Assembly (NCBI RefSeq): GCF_023634865.1
Contig: NZ_JAMLJN010000006.1
Coordinates: 62,001 to 126,000, forward strand
From: Flavobacterium fragile
GTDB lineage: Bacteria > Bacteroidota > Bacteroidia > Flavobacteriales > Flavobacteriaceae
Direction of reading: 5' to 3'
Length of the DNA: 64,000 bases
Under the pieces are notes generated by a model, which was given only the letters and a program-made list of their open reading frames with translations, ran no database searches and was not told where the DNA came from. The translations under genes and the position numbers were made by a program. Below are positions 1 to 10,102 of this stretch, one piece after another; the stretch's first letter is position 1; each line of letters starts with the position of its first letter.

Positions 1-391
1 AGTGTTTATGTTGGTTGTACCATCAGATGTTTTTTCTCAAGGGCCTCCACCATGGGCTCCAGCTCATGGCTACAGAGCAAAAACAAGACATATTTACTTC
101 CCTGATCAGAACATGTATTATGACATTCAAAAAGGGGTTTATATTTATTTTAATAATGGAAAATGGTCGGTTAGCGCAAAAGTTCCTTCAGTTTTTGTTA
201 GTATTAATCTGGGAAGAAGTACCCAAGTTGAATTGGATTTCTATGGAGATAGACCACAACGATATAATTATTCTCATAAAACAAAATACAAAGTAAAGAA
301 GCACAAATCTCATAAACACGACCACCACAATCATCATCACCATAAAAAAGGGAATGGTAATGGAATTAATGGGAGAGGAAATGGTAAATAA
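1..391 (+). CDS. Secreted small protein with His/Lys-rich tail, 5' end cut by window edge
   Basis: The frame is open from the first base to a TAA at 389-391, so the true start lies outside the window. The first residues look like the end of a signal peptide (hydrophobic VFMLVV, then a cleavage-like VFSQ), which implies export. About 75 residues of aromatic-rich sequence follow, then a basic tail full of histidine (HKHDHHNHHHHKK) and a Gly/Asn-rich end. The tail could bind divalent metals or a polyanion, but no family is recognised. It ends at a hairpin terminator shared with the convergent phosphomutase gene. Coding is credible because signal peptide, composition and terminator agree; function is unknown. 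Confidence 0.6.
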   Translation, partial: VFMLVVPSDVFSQGPPPWAPAHGYRAKTRHIYFPDQNMYYDIQKGVYIYFNNGKWSVSAKVPSVFVSINLGRSTQVELDFYGDRPQRYNYSHKTKYKVKKHKSHKHDHHNHHHHKKGNGNGINGRGNGK

Positions 392-392
392 A

Positions 393-422
393 AAAAGGTC
401 AGATTTTTAAATCTGACCTTTT
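393..422. terminator. Bidirectional intrinsic terminator
   Basis: An inverted repeat GGTCAGATTT/AAATCTGACC is flanked by an A run on the left and a T run on the right, so it can stop transcription from both convergent neighbours. Confidence 0.85.
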
Positions 423-425
423 CAT

Positions 426-1814
426 TTATATTCTCGCTATCTCTTTTAGCTCCTTAACAAAGCGTTCGGCTAAAACATCGGCTTCGGTTTGTGATGGTGC
501 TTCCGTGTAAATTCTGATGATAGGTTCTGTGTTTGATTTTCTTAAATGCACCCATTCGGTTGGGAAATCAATTTTTACGCCATCTATAGTTGAAATATTT
601 TCCGATTTATATTTTTCGGTTAACGTGGCTAAAACGTTGTCTACATCAATTTGAGGGGTTAATTCAATTTTGTTTTTACTCATGTAATATTGTGGAAAAC
701 TCGCTCTAATTTCAGCAACCGTCTTATCTTGATTGGCTAAATAGGTTAAAAACAAAGCCGCTCCTACAATACTATCACGACCATAATGCGATGATGGATA
801 GATAATTCCTCCATTTCCTTCACCACCAATAATAGCATTGGTTTTCTTCATTAATTCTACAACATTCACTTCTCCAACAGCACTTGCTTGATACGTTCCG
901 CCATGTTTTTCGGTAATATCACGTAAAGCACGAGAAGACGACATATTAGAAACCGTATTTCCTGGAGTTTTTGATAAAACATAATCCGCAACAGCTACCA
1001 AAGTATATTCTTCACCAAACATTTCGCCATCGTTCGAAATGAAAGCTAATCGATCTACATCTGGGTCAACTACAATTCCGAAATCAGCTTTTTCTTCTAC
1101 AACTAATTTACAAATATCACTTAAGTGTTCTTTCAAAGGCTCTGGATTGTGTGGAAAATGTCCGTTTGGCTCGCAGTATAATTTTACGACTTCAACACCC
1201 ATTTGCTCTAATAGGTTGGGAATAATAATTCCTCCTGAAGAATTTACAGCATCTACAACCACTTTGAATTTTTTAGAACGAACTAAGTCGGCATCAACCA
1301 AAGGCAATTCTAATACTTCATCAATATGAATATCCATGTAAGCATGGTTCTCAGTAACTTCTCCTAATGAATCTACATCAGCAAAATCAAAGGCTTCAGC
1401 TTCTGCAATTTCAAGAATTTTAGCTCCATCGGCACCGCTTAAAAATTCGCCCTTTGCATTTAATAATTTAAGAGCATTCCATTGTTTTGGGTTGTGTGAT
1501 GCGGTTAAGATGATTCCGCCATCCGCTTTTTCCATTGGTACTGCAATTTCAACCGTTGGTGTAGTGGATAAACCCAAATCGATAACATCAATTCCTAAAC
1601 CAACTAAGGTATTCACCACCAAATTATGAATCATAGGCCCCGAGATTCTCGCATCTCGACCAATAACTACTTTTAGTTTCTCTTTTGCAATGTTTTGTTT
1701 TAAAAAGGTTCCGTAGGCAGAAGCAAATTTTACGGCATCAACCGGAGTTAAATTATCACCAACTTTGCCTCCAATAGTACCGCGAATTCCTGAGATAGAT
1801 TTTATTAATGTCAT
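426..1814 (-). CDS. glmM: Phosphoglucosamine mutase (alpha-D-phosphohexomutase family)
   Basis: This cytoplasmic enzyme would interconvert glucosamine-6-phosphate and glucosamine-1-phosphate for UDP-GlcNAc, peptidoglycan and lipid A synthesis. The 462-residue protein has all four phosphohexomutase landmarks: phosphoserine loop TASHNP at residues 104-109 (Ser106), metal loop DPDVDR at 250-255, sugar-binding GEGNGG at 331-336, and phosphate-binding RKSNTEP near 425-431. The metal loop is DPDVDR rather than the DGDGDR of proteobacterial GlmM, so a phosphomannomutase or phosphoglucomutase role is not excluded. A TATATTTG box lies about 40 bp upstream on the minus strand. It is a stand-alone gene converging on the His-rich protein. 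Confidence 0.88.
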   Translation of the reverse strand: MTLIKSISGIRGTIGGKVGDNLTPVDAVKFASAYGTFLKQNIAKEKLKVVIGRDARISGPMIHNLVVNTLVGLGIDVIDLGLSTTPTVEIAVPMEKADGGIILTASHNPKQWNALKLLNAKGEFLSGADGAKILEIAEAEAFDFADVDSLGEVTENHAYMDIHIDEVLELPLVDADLVRSKKFKVVVDAVNSSGGIIIPNLLEQMGVEVVKLYCEPNGHFPHNPEPLKEHLSDICKLVVEEKADFGIVVDPDVDRLAFISNDGEMFGEEYTLVAVADYVLSKTPGNTVSNMSSSRALRDITEKHGGTYQASAVGEVNVVELMKKTNAIIGGEGNGGIIYPSSHYGRDSIVGAALFLTYLANQDKTVAEIRASFPQYYMSKNKIELTPQIDVDNVLATLTEKYKSENISTIDGVKIDFPTEWVHLRKSNTEPIIRIYTEAPSQTEADVLAERFVKELKEIARI

Positions 1815-1855
1815 TTTTATAGTTTAAAAGTTTAAAAGTAAACCGAATTGTGTCA

Positions 1856-1863
1856 CAAATATA
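1856..1863 (-). promoter_or_regulatory. -7 promoter box of glmM
   Basis: The minus strand reads TATATTTG, matching the Bacteroidota TAnnTTTG consensus, about 41 bp before the glmM start. No well-placed TTG -33 element was found. Confidence 0.5.
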
Positions 1864-1992
1864 AAAAGTTAGAAATTGGAATTCGTCAAAAATTAGAAAG
1901 ATTTTTATATATTTACTCTTGATAGTTATGTGTAAACAAAATCAGCAATCCTTTTAAACTTATAAACACATAAACTTTTAACCTTTTCCAAT

Positions 1993-2586
1993 ATGAATTT
2001 TCTCGCACATATTTATTTATCTGGTGATAATGATTTTGTTAAAATTGGCAATTTCATGGCGGATAGTATTCGTGGTTCCAGGTATTTAGATTATTCGCCT
2101 GAGATTCAGAAAGGGGTTTTGTTGCATCGTCATATCGATAGTTTTACTGACGCACATTCTATTTATCGGAGAAGTAAACATCGTTTGCATGAAAAATACG
2201 GACATTATTCAGGGGTGATTATGGACATAGCATATGATCATTTTTTAGCGAAAAATTGGAGTAAATATTCTAATGAAAAGTTAGAACATTATGCCGCTGA
2301 TTTTTATCAATTAATGCAAGATAACTACGAAATTCTAACCGAAAGAACAAAAGGAATGTTGCCTTACATGATTGGCAGAAATTGGTTAGTAAGTTATGCA
2401 TCTTTAGAAGGTTTAGAAATGATTCTTTTTCAAATGGATCATAGAACTAAAAACAGAGTGCATATGCAGGAAGCGGTTGTAGAAATTAAAGCATTTTATT
2501 CTGAATTTGAAGCCGAATTTTTTCAGTTTTTTGAGGAATTAAAACTTTCATGTCAACAAAAATTAAAGGAATTGAATCAACTATAA
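1993..2586 (+). CDS. acpH: Acyl carrier protein phosphodiesterase (AcpH/DUF479 family)
   Basis: The 197-residue product matches AcpH in length (about 193 in E. coli) and in its start MNFLAHIYLSG, followed by the GNFMAD and LLHRHIDSFTD blocks that hold the His/Asp metal ligands of this HD-like family. AcpH removes the 4'-phosphopantetheine arm from holo-ACP; some homologues in other bacteria may act on other substrates. It stands alone, 178 bp from the divergent glmM and 49 bp before the chloride channel gene, which has its own promoter. Confidence 0.85.
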   Translation: MNFLAHIYLSGDNDFVKIGNFMADSIRGSRYLDYSPEIQKGVLLHRHIDSFTDAHSIYRRSKHRLHEKYGHYSGVIMDIAYDHFLAKNWSKYSNEKLEHYAADFYQLMQDNYEILTERTKGMLPYMIGRNWLVSYASLEGLEMILFQMDHRTKNRVHMQEAVVEIKAFYSEFEAEFFQFFEELKLSCQQKLKELNQL

Positions 2587-2589
2587 ATT

Positions 2590-2618
2590 TTGATTTCGAT
2601 TTATAAAACTTAATTTCG
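2590..2618 (+). promoter_or_regulatory. Promoter of the chloride channel gene
   Basis: TTG (2590-2592), an 18-bp spacer and TAATTTCG (2611-2618) fit the -33/-7 layout with one mismatch in the -7 box. The start codon is 17 bp downstream. Confidence 0.5.
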
Positions 2619-2635
2619 CATGTAAAATCAAAACA

Positions 2636-4453
2636 ATGCCAAGAAAGAAATCCTTTTCCTTAAAAACGTTTTTACATAAAACCTTCCGACGTTTAGAGCG
2701 ATTTGTTTTTCTTTTGAAATCGTTATTAACACCGCGTCAGTTTATTTATTTGTCATGTGTTTTAGTTGGAATTTCTTCTGCATTAGCGGTAATTATTCTT
2801 AAAACTTTTGCACATTGGGTTTTTAAATCTTCCCAAAAGTTAGATGATATTTTTCATCTTCCCTATAGTAATAGTACATTACCTATCATTGGAATTATAA
2901 TAACTGTAATTATTGTAAAAAAAGTTTTGGATGGTTCCATTGAAAAGGGAACTTCTCAAATTATGTATGCCGTTGCCAAAAAGCGCGGTATTATGTCTAG
3001 AAAACAAATGTTTGCCCAAATTATCACAAGTTCCTTCACCGTAGGTATGGGCGGAAGTGCTGGTTTAGAATCACCCATTACCATTACTGGAGCTGCTTTT
3101 GGAAGTAATTATGCGCAGAATTATCGTTTAAGTTACAAAGACCGAACGCTATTATTAGCTTGTGGTGTCGCTGCTGGAATCGGTGCTGCCTTCAACGCTC
3201 CGATTGCTGGAGTTTTGTTTGCTATCGAAGTAGTTTTGGCTGAAATTAGTATTACAGCATTTATCCCGATTATGATTAGTGCTGCTACAGGAGCTTTAGT
3301 TTCAACGGTAATGTTAAATGAAGACATCTTGTTTTCGTTTAAAAAAGTGCAGTTTTTCGATTATCATAATTTACCGTATTATATTTTATTAGGCGTTTTA
3401 AGCGGATTAGTTTCAATAAACTATGCACGAACTTTTAGAAAAATCGAACATTATTTTAGTGGTTTAAAATTTAATATCATCAATAAAGCATTGTTTGGAG
3501 CTGGAATTTTAGGTGTACTGATTTTCTTGTTTCCGTCTTTATTTGGTGAAGGTTATGAAAGCATCAAGCTATTAGCCGACAGTAATCCCGAGCGATTAGT
3601 TCAAAATACCGTTTTTGAGCGCTTTGAAGATTCGAAATGGATTTTGTTGTTGTTTGTTGGTGCTACCATGTTGATTAAAGTCTATGCCACAAGTTTAACA
3701 TTAGGCGCTGGTGGAAATGGTGGAAATTTTGCTCCTTCGCTTTTTGTAGGTTCGTATTTAGGATTTTGTGTGGCTTATTTTTTCAACATAATAGGTTTTG
3801 CCAAATTGCCAATTGGGAACTTTACTCTTGTTGGAATGGCAGGTATTTTGAGCGGATTGTTTCACGCACCTTTAACCGCAATTTTCCTTATTGCTGAAAT
3901 TACAGGTGGTTACAATTTGATGGTTCCTTTAATGATCGTTTCCTCGGTAAGTTTTGCGATTTCTAAGCGTTTTGAGCCTTATTCTTTCGATATTAAAAAT
4001 TTGGCTGATAAAGGTGAAGTTTTTACCGATAATCGCGATGCTAATATTTTGAATTCTATCGATGTAGCGAAATTAATTCAAAACGATTACAAGGCAATTT
4101 CTGTTAGTGATAACCTTACCGAATTGGTTGAAAAGGTCCAATATTCTGAGGATGTCGTTTTCCCCGTTTTGGATGAAAATCATAAGCTATTGGGTTTGAT
4201 TTCACTGGATGAAATAAGACCTATTGTTTTTTCATCATTTAAAGTGAAATATACTTCCACTAGCGAAGTTATGAAACCTCCAAAAGAAATAATTTTCTAT
4301 GATGAGACTTTGGAAACTATCATGGAAAAATTCGACACTTCAAACTGTAAAGTATTGCCGGTATTAAAAGATGGAATCTTCCTTGGATTCATTCATAAAC
4401 AACTTATCTTAGAGAAATACAGAATGCGATTGAAATCGATGATTATTGAATAA
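2636..4453 (+). CDS. ClC-family chloride channel with C-terminal CBS pair
   Basis: The 605-residue membrane protein has a ClC core (about residues 35-450, many hydrophobic helices) followed by two CBS domains (about 475-600) that usually bind nucleotides and tune gating. Filter signatures are visible: GTS at 105-107 in place of GSGIP, GLESP at 143-147 with the gating glutamate Glu145, and GNFAP at 363-367. The intracellular proton-pathway glutamate of H+/Cl- exchangers (E203 in the E. coli protein) aligns with Val199 in FAIEVV, as in vertebrate channel-type ClCs. This suggests a passive anion channel rather than an exchanger; that step is inference. The gene has its own promoter and is monocistronic. 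Confidence 0.9.
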   Translation: MPRKKSFSLKTFLHKTFRRLERFVFLLKSLLTPRQFIYLSCVLVGISSALAVIILKTFAHWVFKSSQKLDDIFHLPYSNSTLPIIGIIITVIIVKKVLDGSIEKGTSQIMYAVAKKRGIMSRKQMFAQIITSSFTVGMGGSAGLESPITITGAAFGSNYAQNYRLSYKDRTLLLACGVAAGIGAAFNAPIAGVLFAIEVVLAEISITAFIPIMISAATGALVSTVMLNEDILFSFKKVQFFDYHNLPYYILLGVLSGLVSINYARTFRKIEHYFSGLKFNIINKALFGAGILGVLIFLFPSLFGEGYESIKLLADSNPERLVQNTVFERFEDSKWILLLFVGATMLIKVYATSLTLGAGGNGGNFAPSLFVGSYLGFCVAYFFNIIGFAKLPIGNFTLVGMAGILSGLFHAPLTAIFLIAEITGGYNLMVPLMIVSSVSFAISKRFEPYSFDIKNLADKGEVFTDNRDANILNSIDVAKLIQNDYKAISVSDNLTELVEKVQYSEDVVFPVLDENHKLLGLISLDEIRPIVFSSFKVKYTSTSEVMKPPKEIIFYDETLETIMEKFDTSNCKVLPVLKDGIFLGFIHKQLILEKYRMRLKSMIIE

Positions 4454-4525
4454 GACTGTATTTAAAAAATTATAATTAACAGAATTCTTCACATTTGTCT
4501 ATCTCAAAAATTGGATTGAAATCAG

Positions 4526-4533
4526 TATCTTTG
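4526..4533 (+). promoter_or_regulatory. -7 promoter box of uvrA
   Basis: TATCTTTG matches TAnnTTTG and lies 17 bp before the uvrA ATG. Confidence 0.6.
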
Positions 4534-4550
4534 CGTTTTGCTAAAAAAAC

Positions 4551-7382
4551 ATGCAACACTCAGAAGAAACAATCGAAATTATTGGAGCAAGAGCTCATAA
4601 TCTTAAGAATATAGACGTAACTATTCCGCGTGAAAAACTGGTTGTGATTACGGGTTTATCAGGTTCAGGAAAATCCTCACTGGCTTTTGATACGATATAT
4701 GCCGAAGGCCAACGACGATACATCGAAACCTTCTCAGCTTATGCGCGTCAGTTTTTGGGTGGATTAGAACGTCCTGATGTAGATAAAATCGACGGTCTTT
4801 CGCCTGTGATTGCTATTGAGCAAAAAACTACAAGTAAATCACCGCGTTCTACTGTAGGAACGATTACTGAAATTTACGATTTTTTACGTTTATTGTATGC
4901 TCGTGGCGCCGATGCTTACAGTTACAACACGGGTGAAAAAATGGTTTCGTATTCCGATGAGCAAATTAAGCAATTGATTTTAGAAGATTTCAACGGAAAA
5001 CGAATCAATATTTTAGCACCAGTAATTCGTTCTCGAAAAGGACATTATCGCGAATTATTTGAGCAAATTGCCAAGCAAGGGTTCTTAAAAGTTCGTGTAA
5101 ATGGCGAAATCCGCGATTTAGAGTACGGAATGAAAGTCGATCGTTATAAGACGCATGACATTGAAATCGTAATCGATAGAATGGCAATTGATACAGAAGA
5201 AGATACCGATAAACGTTTATCAGAAAGCATCAAAACAGCTATGTATCATGGCGAAGATGTAATGATGGTCATCGAGCAAGAAAGTCAAGAAGTCCGTTTT
5301 TACAGCCGTAATTTAATGTGTCCGTCTTCTGGAATTTCGTATCCAAATCCAGAACCAAATAATTTTTCATTTAACTCTCCAAAAGGCGCTTGTCCGTGTT
5401 GTAACGGATTAGGAACGGTGAATGAAATCAATCTTCAAAAAATTATCCCAAATCCAAAAGCTTCCATAAAAAACGGTGGTTTTGCTCCTTTGGGTGAATA
5501 TAAAAGTTCGTGGATTTTCAAGCAATTGGAAATTATCGCACAAAAATATGATTTCAAAATAACCGATGCCATTGAAACCATTCCGCAGGAAGCTATGGAT
5601 ATGATTTTGTATGGTGGAAACGAAAAGTTCTCAGTAGTTTCTAAGGTTATGGGAATTACTAAAGACTACAAAATAGATTTTGAAGGAATTTCAAATTTCA
5701 TCAAAAATCAATACGATAATTCGGATTCGGCAAGTATCAAACGTTGGGCAAAAGAATTCATGGACGAAAATGATTGTCCAGAATGTAAAGGAACGCGTTT
5801 GCGAAAAGAATCGTTATATTTCAAATTAAACGGAAAAAATATTGGCGAATTAGTTCAAATGGACGTTGCCGAATTATCGGAATGGTTTGCCGATTTACCC
5901 AATCACCTTTCTGAAAAACAACAAGTAATTTCAACTGAGATTTTAAAAGAAATTACAGCGAGATTGCAATTTTTATTAGATGTTGGTTTGAATTATTTAT
6001 CACTAAATCGAAGTTCAAAATCGCTTTCGGGTGGTGAAGCGCAACGAATTCGATTGGCAACGCAAATAGGTTCGCAATTAGTTGGGGTTTTATATATTTT
6101 GGATGAACCAAGTATTGGTTTGCACCAAAGAGACAACGAACGTTTGATTAAATCGTTAGAAAGTTTACGTGATATTGGAAACTCAGTAATCGTCGTGGAA
6201 CACGATAAAGACATGATTGAACGTGCCGATTATGTGATTGATATTGGTCCGAAAGCAGGTCGTTTTGGTGGACAAATCATCAGCAAAGGAACACCAAAAG
6301 AATTGTTGAAAGAAAATACCATTACGGCTCAGTACATGAATGGTAAAATGCAAATTGAAGTACCAAAAACACGTAGAGAAGGCAACGGAAAATCCATCAA
6401 ATTATCAGGAGCAACGGGAAATAATTTGAAGAACGTTTCAATTGAAATTCCGCTAGGAAAATTAGTTTGCGTTACTGGAGTTTCAGGAAGTGGAAAATCG
6501 ACATTGATTAACGAAACGTTGTATCCGATATTAAACGCGCATTTTTTCAATGCAGTTAAAAAACCGCAACCGTATAAAAAAATCGAAGGTTTAGAACATA
6601 TCGATAAAGTAATCGACATCGACCAAAGTCCGATAGGAAGAACACCTCGTTCGAATCCGGCTACTTATACAGATGTTTTTTCGGAAATAAGAACTTTGTT
6701 TACTCAAGTTCCTGAAGCTATGATTCGTGGCTATAAACCAGGAAGATTTAGTTTTAATGTAAAAGGCGGAAGATGTGAAACTTGCGAAGGTTCAGGTGTT
6801 AGAACTATAGAAATGAGCTTTTTACCTGATGTTTATGTAGAATGCGAAACCTGTATGGGAAAACGCTTCAATAGAGAAACATTAGAAATTCGTTACAAAG
6901 GAAAATCAATTTCGGATGTATTGAATATGACGGTTGATGAAGCGGTAGATTTCTTCGAAAATATTCCAAAAATTTATCGAAAAGTCAAAACGATTCAAGA
7001 GGTTGGATTGGGGTATATTACCTTAGGTCAACAAAGCACAACACTTTCGGGTGGTGAAGCGCAGCGTATTAAATTAGCAACGGAACTTTCCAAAAAAGAT
7101 ACAGGAAATACATTTTACATCTTGGACGAACCTACAACAGGTTTGCATTTTGAAGACATTCGCGTGTTAATGGATGTAATTAATAAGTTAGTTGATAAAG
7201 GAAATACGGTATTAATTATCGAACATAATTTAGATGTGGTTAAATTATCAGATTACATCATCGACATTGGTTACGAAGGAGGGAAAGGCGGTGGAGAAGT
7301 AGTAGCCAAAGGTACTCCGGAAGAAATCGTGAAAAATAAAAAAAGTTATACAGCGCAGTTTTTGAAAAAAGAATTATCTTAG
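4551..7382 (+). CDS. uvrA: Excinuclease ABC subunit A
   Basis: UvrA finds DNA damage and loads UvrB in nucleotide excision repair. The 943-residue length is typical. Two ABC ATPase modules are present, with Walker A motifs GLSGSGKSS (about 35-43) and GVSGSGKST (about 643-651), and LSGGEAQRI signatures in both halves. Zinc-finger pairs CPCC/CPEC (about 280 and 409) and CETC/CETC (about 742 and 765) are intact. The ATG at 4551 lies just after a clear -7 box, which supports this start. Nothing is degenerate. It is the only UvrA here and stands alone as a single-gene unit. Confidence 0.97.
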   Translation: MQHSEETIEIIGARAHNLKNIDVTIPREKLVVITGLSGSGKSSLAFDTIYAEGQRRYIETFSAYARQFLGGLERPDVDKIDGLSPVIAIEQKTTSKSPRSTVGTITEIYDFLRLLYARGADAYSYNTGEKMVSYSDEQIKQLILEDFNGKRINILAPVIRSRKGHYRELFEQIAKQGFLKVRVNGEIRDLEYGMKVDRYKTHDIEIVIDRMAIDTEEDTDKRLSESIKTAMYHGEDVMMVIEQESQEVRFYSRNLMCPSSGISYPNPEPNNFSFNSPKGACPCCNGLGTVNEINLQKIIPNPKASIKNGGFAPLGEYKSSWIFKQLEIIAQKYDFKITDAIETIPQEAMDMILYGGNEKFSVVSKVMGITKDYKIDFEGISNFIKNQYDNSDSASIKRWAKEFMDENDCPECKGTRLRKESLYFKLNGKNIGELVQMDVAELSEWFADLPNHLSEKQQVISTEILKEITARLQFLLDVGLNYLSLNRSSKSLSGGEAQRIRLATQIGSQLVGVLYILDEPSIGLHQRDNERLIKSLESLRDIGNSVIVVEHDKDMIERADYVIDIGPKAGRFGGQIISKGTPKELLKENTITAQYMNGKMQIEVPKTRREGNGKSIKLSGATGNNLKNVSIEIPLGKLVCVTGVSGSGKSTLINETLYPILNAHFFNAVKKPQPYKKIEGLEHIDKVIDIDQSPIGRTPRSNPATYTDVFSEIRTLFTQVPEAMIRGYKPGRFSFNVKGGRCETCEGSGVRTIEMSFLPDVYVECETCMGKRFNRETLEIRYKGKSISDVLNMTVDEAVDFFENIPKIYRKVKTIQEVGLGYITLGQQSTTLSGGEAQRIKLATELSKKDTGNTFYILDEPTTGLHFEDIRVLMDVINKLVDKGNTVLIIEHNLDVVKLSDYIIDIGYEGGKGGGEVVAKGTPEEIVKNKKSYTAQFLKKELS

Positions 7383-7469
7383 CAGTCTAATTACTTCACA
7401 CAACAACTCAGCTAAACTTTAATTTTTATTTCTAATAGTTTGTTTACAAACAAATTAACTAAAATTATT

Positions 7470-8195
7470 ATGGCATTAGATCAATACGAAAACGAAGATC
7501 ACAAAATTCAAGAAAAATTCAAGCAAAAGACTTGGAACGAAATAAGAACCAATGATTCATGGGCAATTTTTAAAATCATGTCAGAATTCGTAAATGGTTA
7601 CGAATCAATGGGAAGAATTGGTCCATGTGTTTCTATTTTTGGGTCAGCAAGAACAAAACCGGAAGATAAATATTATTTATTAGCTGAAAAAATCGCTTAT
7701 AAAATTAGTAAGGCAGGTTACGGAGTAATCACGGGTGGCGGTCCTGGTATAATGGAAGCAGGTAACAAAGGAGCACATTATGGAGGCGGAACTTCGGTAG
7801 GTTTAAATATTGAATTGCCTTTTGAGCAACATTTTAACCCTTATATCGATAAAGATAAAAACTTAAACTTTGATTACTTCTTTGTAAGAAAAGTAATGTT
7901 CGTAAAATATTCGCAAGGTTTTGTGGTAATGCCAGGAGGTTTTGGAACCTTAGACGAATTGTTCGAAGCGGTTACTTTAATTCAAACGAAGAAAATTGGA
8001 AAATTCCCTATCATTTTAGTGGGAACTGAATTTTGGTCAGGTTTATTGGATTGGATTAAAACCGTTATGATTGACAAAATGAAAAATGCCAATCCAGAAG
8101 ATATGAACTTAATCAAAGTGGTAGATACAGAAGATGAGGTATTGGAAGCGTTAGATAACTTCTACAAAAAATACAATTTGTCACCAAACTTCTAA
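7470..8195 (+). CDS. LOG-family protein (putative cytokinin-type phosphoribohydrolase, TIGR00730)
   Basis: The 241-residue protein has the Rossmann-like lysine decarboxylase/LOG fold with VITGGGPGIMEAGN and the diagnostic PGGFGTLDE motif. LOG enzymes release free base from nucleoside 5'-monophosphates; older annotations as lysine decarboxylase are not supported biochemically for this group. The start chosen is the ATG at 7470 (MALDQYENED); an upstream in-frame TTG at 7440 would add eleven unlikely residues. It follows uvrA by 87 bp and ends at a hairpin terminator shared with the convergent hydrolase. The natural substrate in this organism is unknown. Confidence 0.85.
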   Translation: MALDQYENEDHKIQEKFKQKTWNEIRTNDSWAIFKIMSEFVNGYESMGRIGPCVSIFGSARTKPEDKYYLLAEKIAYKISKAGYGVITGGGPGIMEAGNKGAHYGGGTSVGLNIELPFEQHFNPYIDKDKNLNFDYFFVRKVMFVKYSQGFVVMPGGFGTLDELFEAVTLIQTKKIGKFPIILVGTEFWSGLLDWIKTVMIDKMKNANPEDMNLIKVVDTEDEVLEALDNFYKKYNLSPNF

Positions 8196-8201
8196 AAAAG
8201 C

Positions 8202-8234
8202 AAAAGTCCTTCAAATCGAAGGACTTTTTTTATT
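8202..8234. terminator. Bidirectional intrinsic terminator
   Basis: The inverted repeat AAAAGTCCTTC/GAAGGACTTTT has a 5-nt loop with T-rich tails on both strands. It separates the convergent LOG and alpha/beta hydrolase genes. Confidence 0.85.
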
Positions 8235-9099
8235 TTAATAGAAATTCTTTAATTTTATAAATTACAGTTTCATCCCCTAAAATTTTACGATGACCCAAAC
8301 CTTCTGTAATTACCAATTCTGAACCTTGTAAATGTTCGTGAATATGATAAGCCGCTTTAACTGGAACATCATCATCTTCTTTATCGTGCATAATTAAAAC
8401 TGGTATTTTAATGACTTTAGCTGCTTTGTAAGCTGAATAATCATCCATTTTTCCCGTAAACCTTTTTTCAAAATGATCTCTCAATTTGATTCCATATTCG
8501 GGTTTTAATTGTAGTTTTTTGATAAAATCATCAATAATATCTTGAATAATATCACCAGCTCCAATGGTAACGGCTTTTTTAACATTCAGATTTTGCTTTA
8601 TCGCATTTAAAACCGACATTCCACCAAGTGAATGGCCAATTGCATATTCAAACGAACCATATTTTTTTTCCAATTCTAAAATCGAAGCGATAAACTCAGT
8701 CATTATCGAATAATTTCCCTTTGATTTTCCATGCCCAGGCGCATCAAAACTAATCGTCATGTAACCCATTTTAAGTAGCTCGTCTGCAATTTTGACCAAT
8801 TGGGTTCCTCTACCCGACCATCCGTGAACCAAAAGTATTCTTTTATTACTTTTTCCATATTCATAAACTACGATTTCTTTGTTTATGGAGGGCACCATAA
8901 TACTTTTTTGAACACTTTCGCGTTCCATATGTAATTCACGTTTTGGTAATTTATGACGAATTGGAGTAGTAAAAAGTTTGGCAGCAAATTTAGTTGTTAA
9001 ACTAGGAGAAATAGCCTGCAAAATTTTAGCAGAAAACAAAATAGCTTTAGGTATTTCAATAACTTGCGATTGTTTTTGTTTCTTTTTGGACATGTTCAT
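8230..9099 (-). CDS. Alpha/beta hydrolase
   Basis: The 289-residue protein has an alpha/beta-hydrolase fold: oxyanion region VHGWSGRG (residues 91-98), nucleophile elbow GHSLGG with Ser157, an acidic cluster in HDKEDDDVP (238-246) that would provide the catalytic Asp, and His270 in EGLGH. All triad members are present, so an active esterase, lipase or related hydrolase is likely, but the substrate cannot be read from sequence. The N-terminal 50 residues are basic with a hydrophobic stretch, but no cleavable signal peptide is evident. Two close ATG codons (9099 and 9093) could serve as start. It diverges from the M48 peptidase gene. Confidence 0.8.
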   Translation of the reverse strand: MNMSKKKQKQSQVIEIPKAILFSAKILQAISPSLTTKFAAKLFTTPIRHKLPKRELHMERESVQKSIMVPSINKEIVVYEYGKSNKRILLVHGWSGRGTQLVKIADELLKMGYMTISFDAPGHGKSKGNYSIMTEFIASILELEKKYGSFEYAIGHSLGGMSVLNAIKQNLNVKKAVTIGAGDIIQDIIDDFIKKLQLKPEYGIKLRDHFEKRFTGKMDDYSAYKAAKVIKIPVLIMHDKEDDDVPVKAAYHIHEHLQGSELVITEGLGHRKILGDETVIYKIKEFLLK

Positions 9100-9217
9100 A
9101 AATTTTGTGCAAGTTACAATTTATGTAAACGAGGAAGTAAATTTTGGACTATAAAATAAAGTTAAATTATAAATTGTTTCTAGTTTACATGGTTACAAAA
9201 TTTGTTTTGGGGATTAA

Positions 9218-9244
9218 TTGTTAAACTATAAAATCGTATTTTTG
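9218..9244 (+). promoter_or_regulatory. Promoter of the M48 peptidase gene
   Basis: TTG (9218-9220), a 16-bp spacer and TATTTTTG (9237-9244), with the ATG 17 bp further on. It closely matches the Bacteroidota consensus. Confidence 0.65.
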
Positions 9245-9260
9245 TAAAAAATTTTCACTC

Positions 9261-10079
9261 ATGAATTTCAAATTTAAATTTATTGCTTTTGTTATCTTGA
9301 TACTCGTAGTATCATGTTCTAAAAATCCTTTCACGGGAAAAAGTACAATGGCTTTAGTTCCTAATAGTCAAATTTTTCCATCGGCTTTTCAACAATATAA
9401 TCAATTTTTATCTGAAAATAAGGTAATAAAAGGAACAGCCGATGCCAAAAGAATAGAAACTATTGGATCAAAAATTAAAACTGCATCAGAAAGATGGTTA
9501 GCGGCTAATGGTCACGTAGGGTATTTGGACGATTATGCTTGGGAGTATAAATTGGTAGACAGTAAAGAAGTTAATGCATGGTGTATGCCAGGTGGAAAAA
9601 TCGTTTTTTACACGGGTATTTTACCTATTTGTAAAGATGACGCAGGAATAGCAGCTGTTATGGGACATGAGGTTGCGCACGCATTAGCAAATCATGGACA
9701 ACAAAGAATGAGTGCTGGACTTTTACAGCAATTAGGTGCGGTTGGTACTCAAGTAGCAGTTGGAAATAAAGATCCTGAAACACAAGCCTTAATCATGCAA
9801 GCTTATGGAATAGGAACTCAGGTAGGAGGTATGCTCCCTTTTAGTAGAGCTCATGAAAGTGAAGCAGATATGATTGGATTAACCTTAATGGCAATTGCAG
9901 GTTATGATCCAGGTCAAGCGGTTAAATTATGGGAACGTATGTCGGCAAATTCAGGAGGACAAGCACCACCAGAGCTTTTAAGTACACACCCAAGTAATGA
10001 AACACGTATTAAAGAATTGACCGCTTTAGTTCCACAAGCAAAAGCCGAGGCTGCTAAGTTTGGAGTAACTTTTAAATAA
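9261..10079 (+). CDS. M48-family zinc metalloprotease, lipoprotein
   Basis: The 272-residue protein begins with a lipoprotein signal peptide ending in VVSC (Cys19), so it is probably anchored in an envelope membrane facing the periplasm. The zinc site is complete: HEVAH at residues 136-140 and the downstream HESEAD segment with Glu201 as third ligand. This arrangement is that of the M48 Oma1/BepA/LoiP-like peptidases that police envelope proteins. There are no TPR repeats, unlike BepA, so it resembles LoiP/YcaL in architecture. It has its own promoter, stands alone and ends before a strong hairpin. Confidence 0.9.
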   Translation: MNFKFKFIAFVILILVVSCSKNPFTGKSTMALVPNSQIFPSAFQQYNQFLSENKVIKGTADAKRIETIGSKIKTASERWLAANGHVGYLDDYAWEYKLVDSKEVNAWCMPGGKIVFYTGILPICKDDAGIAAVMGHEVAHALANHGQQRMSAGLLQQLGAVGTQVAVGNKDPETQALIMQAYGIGTQVGGMLPFSRAHESEADMIGLTLMAIAGYDPGQAVKLWERMSANSGGQAPPELLSTHPSNETRIKELTALVPQAKAEAAKFGVTFK

Positions 10080-10102
10080 TTAGAAAAATACTTTTATATT
10101 TG

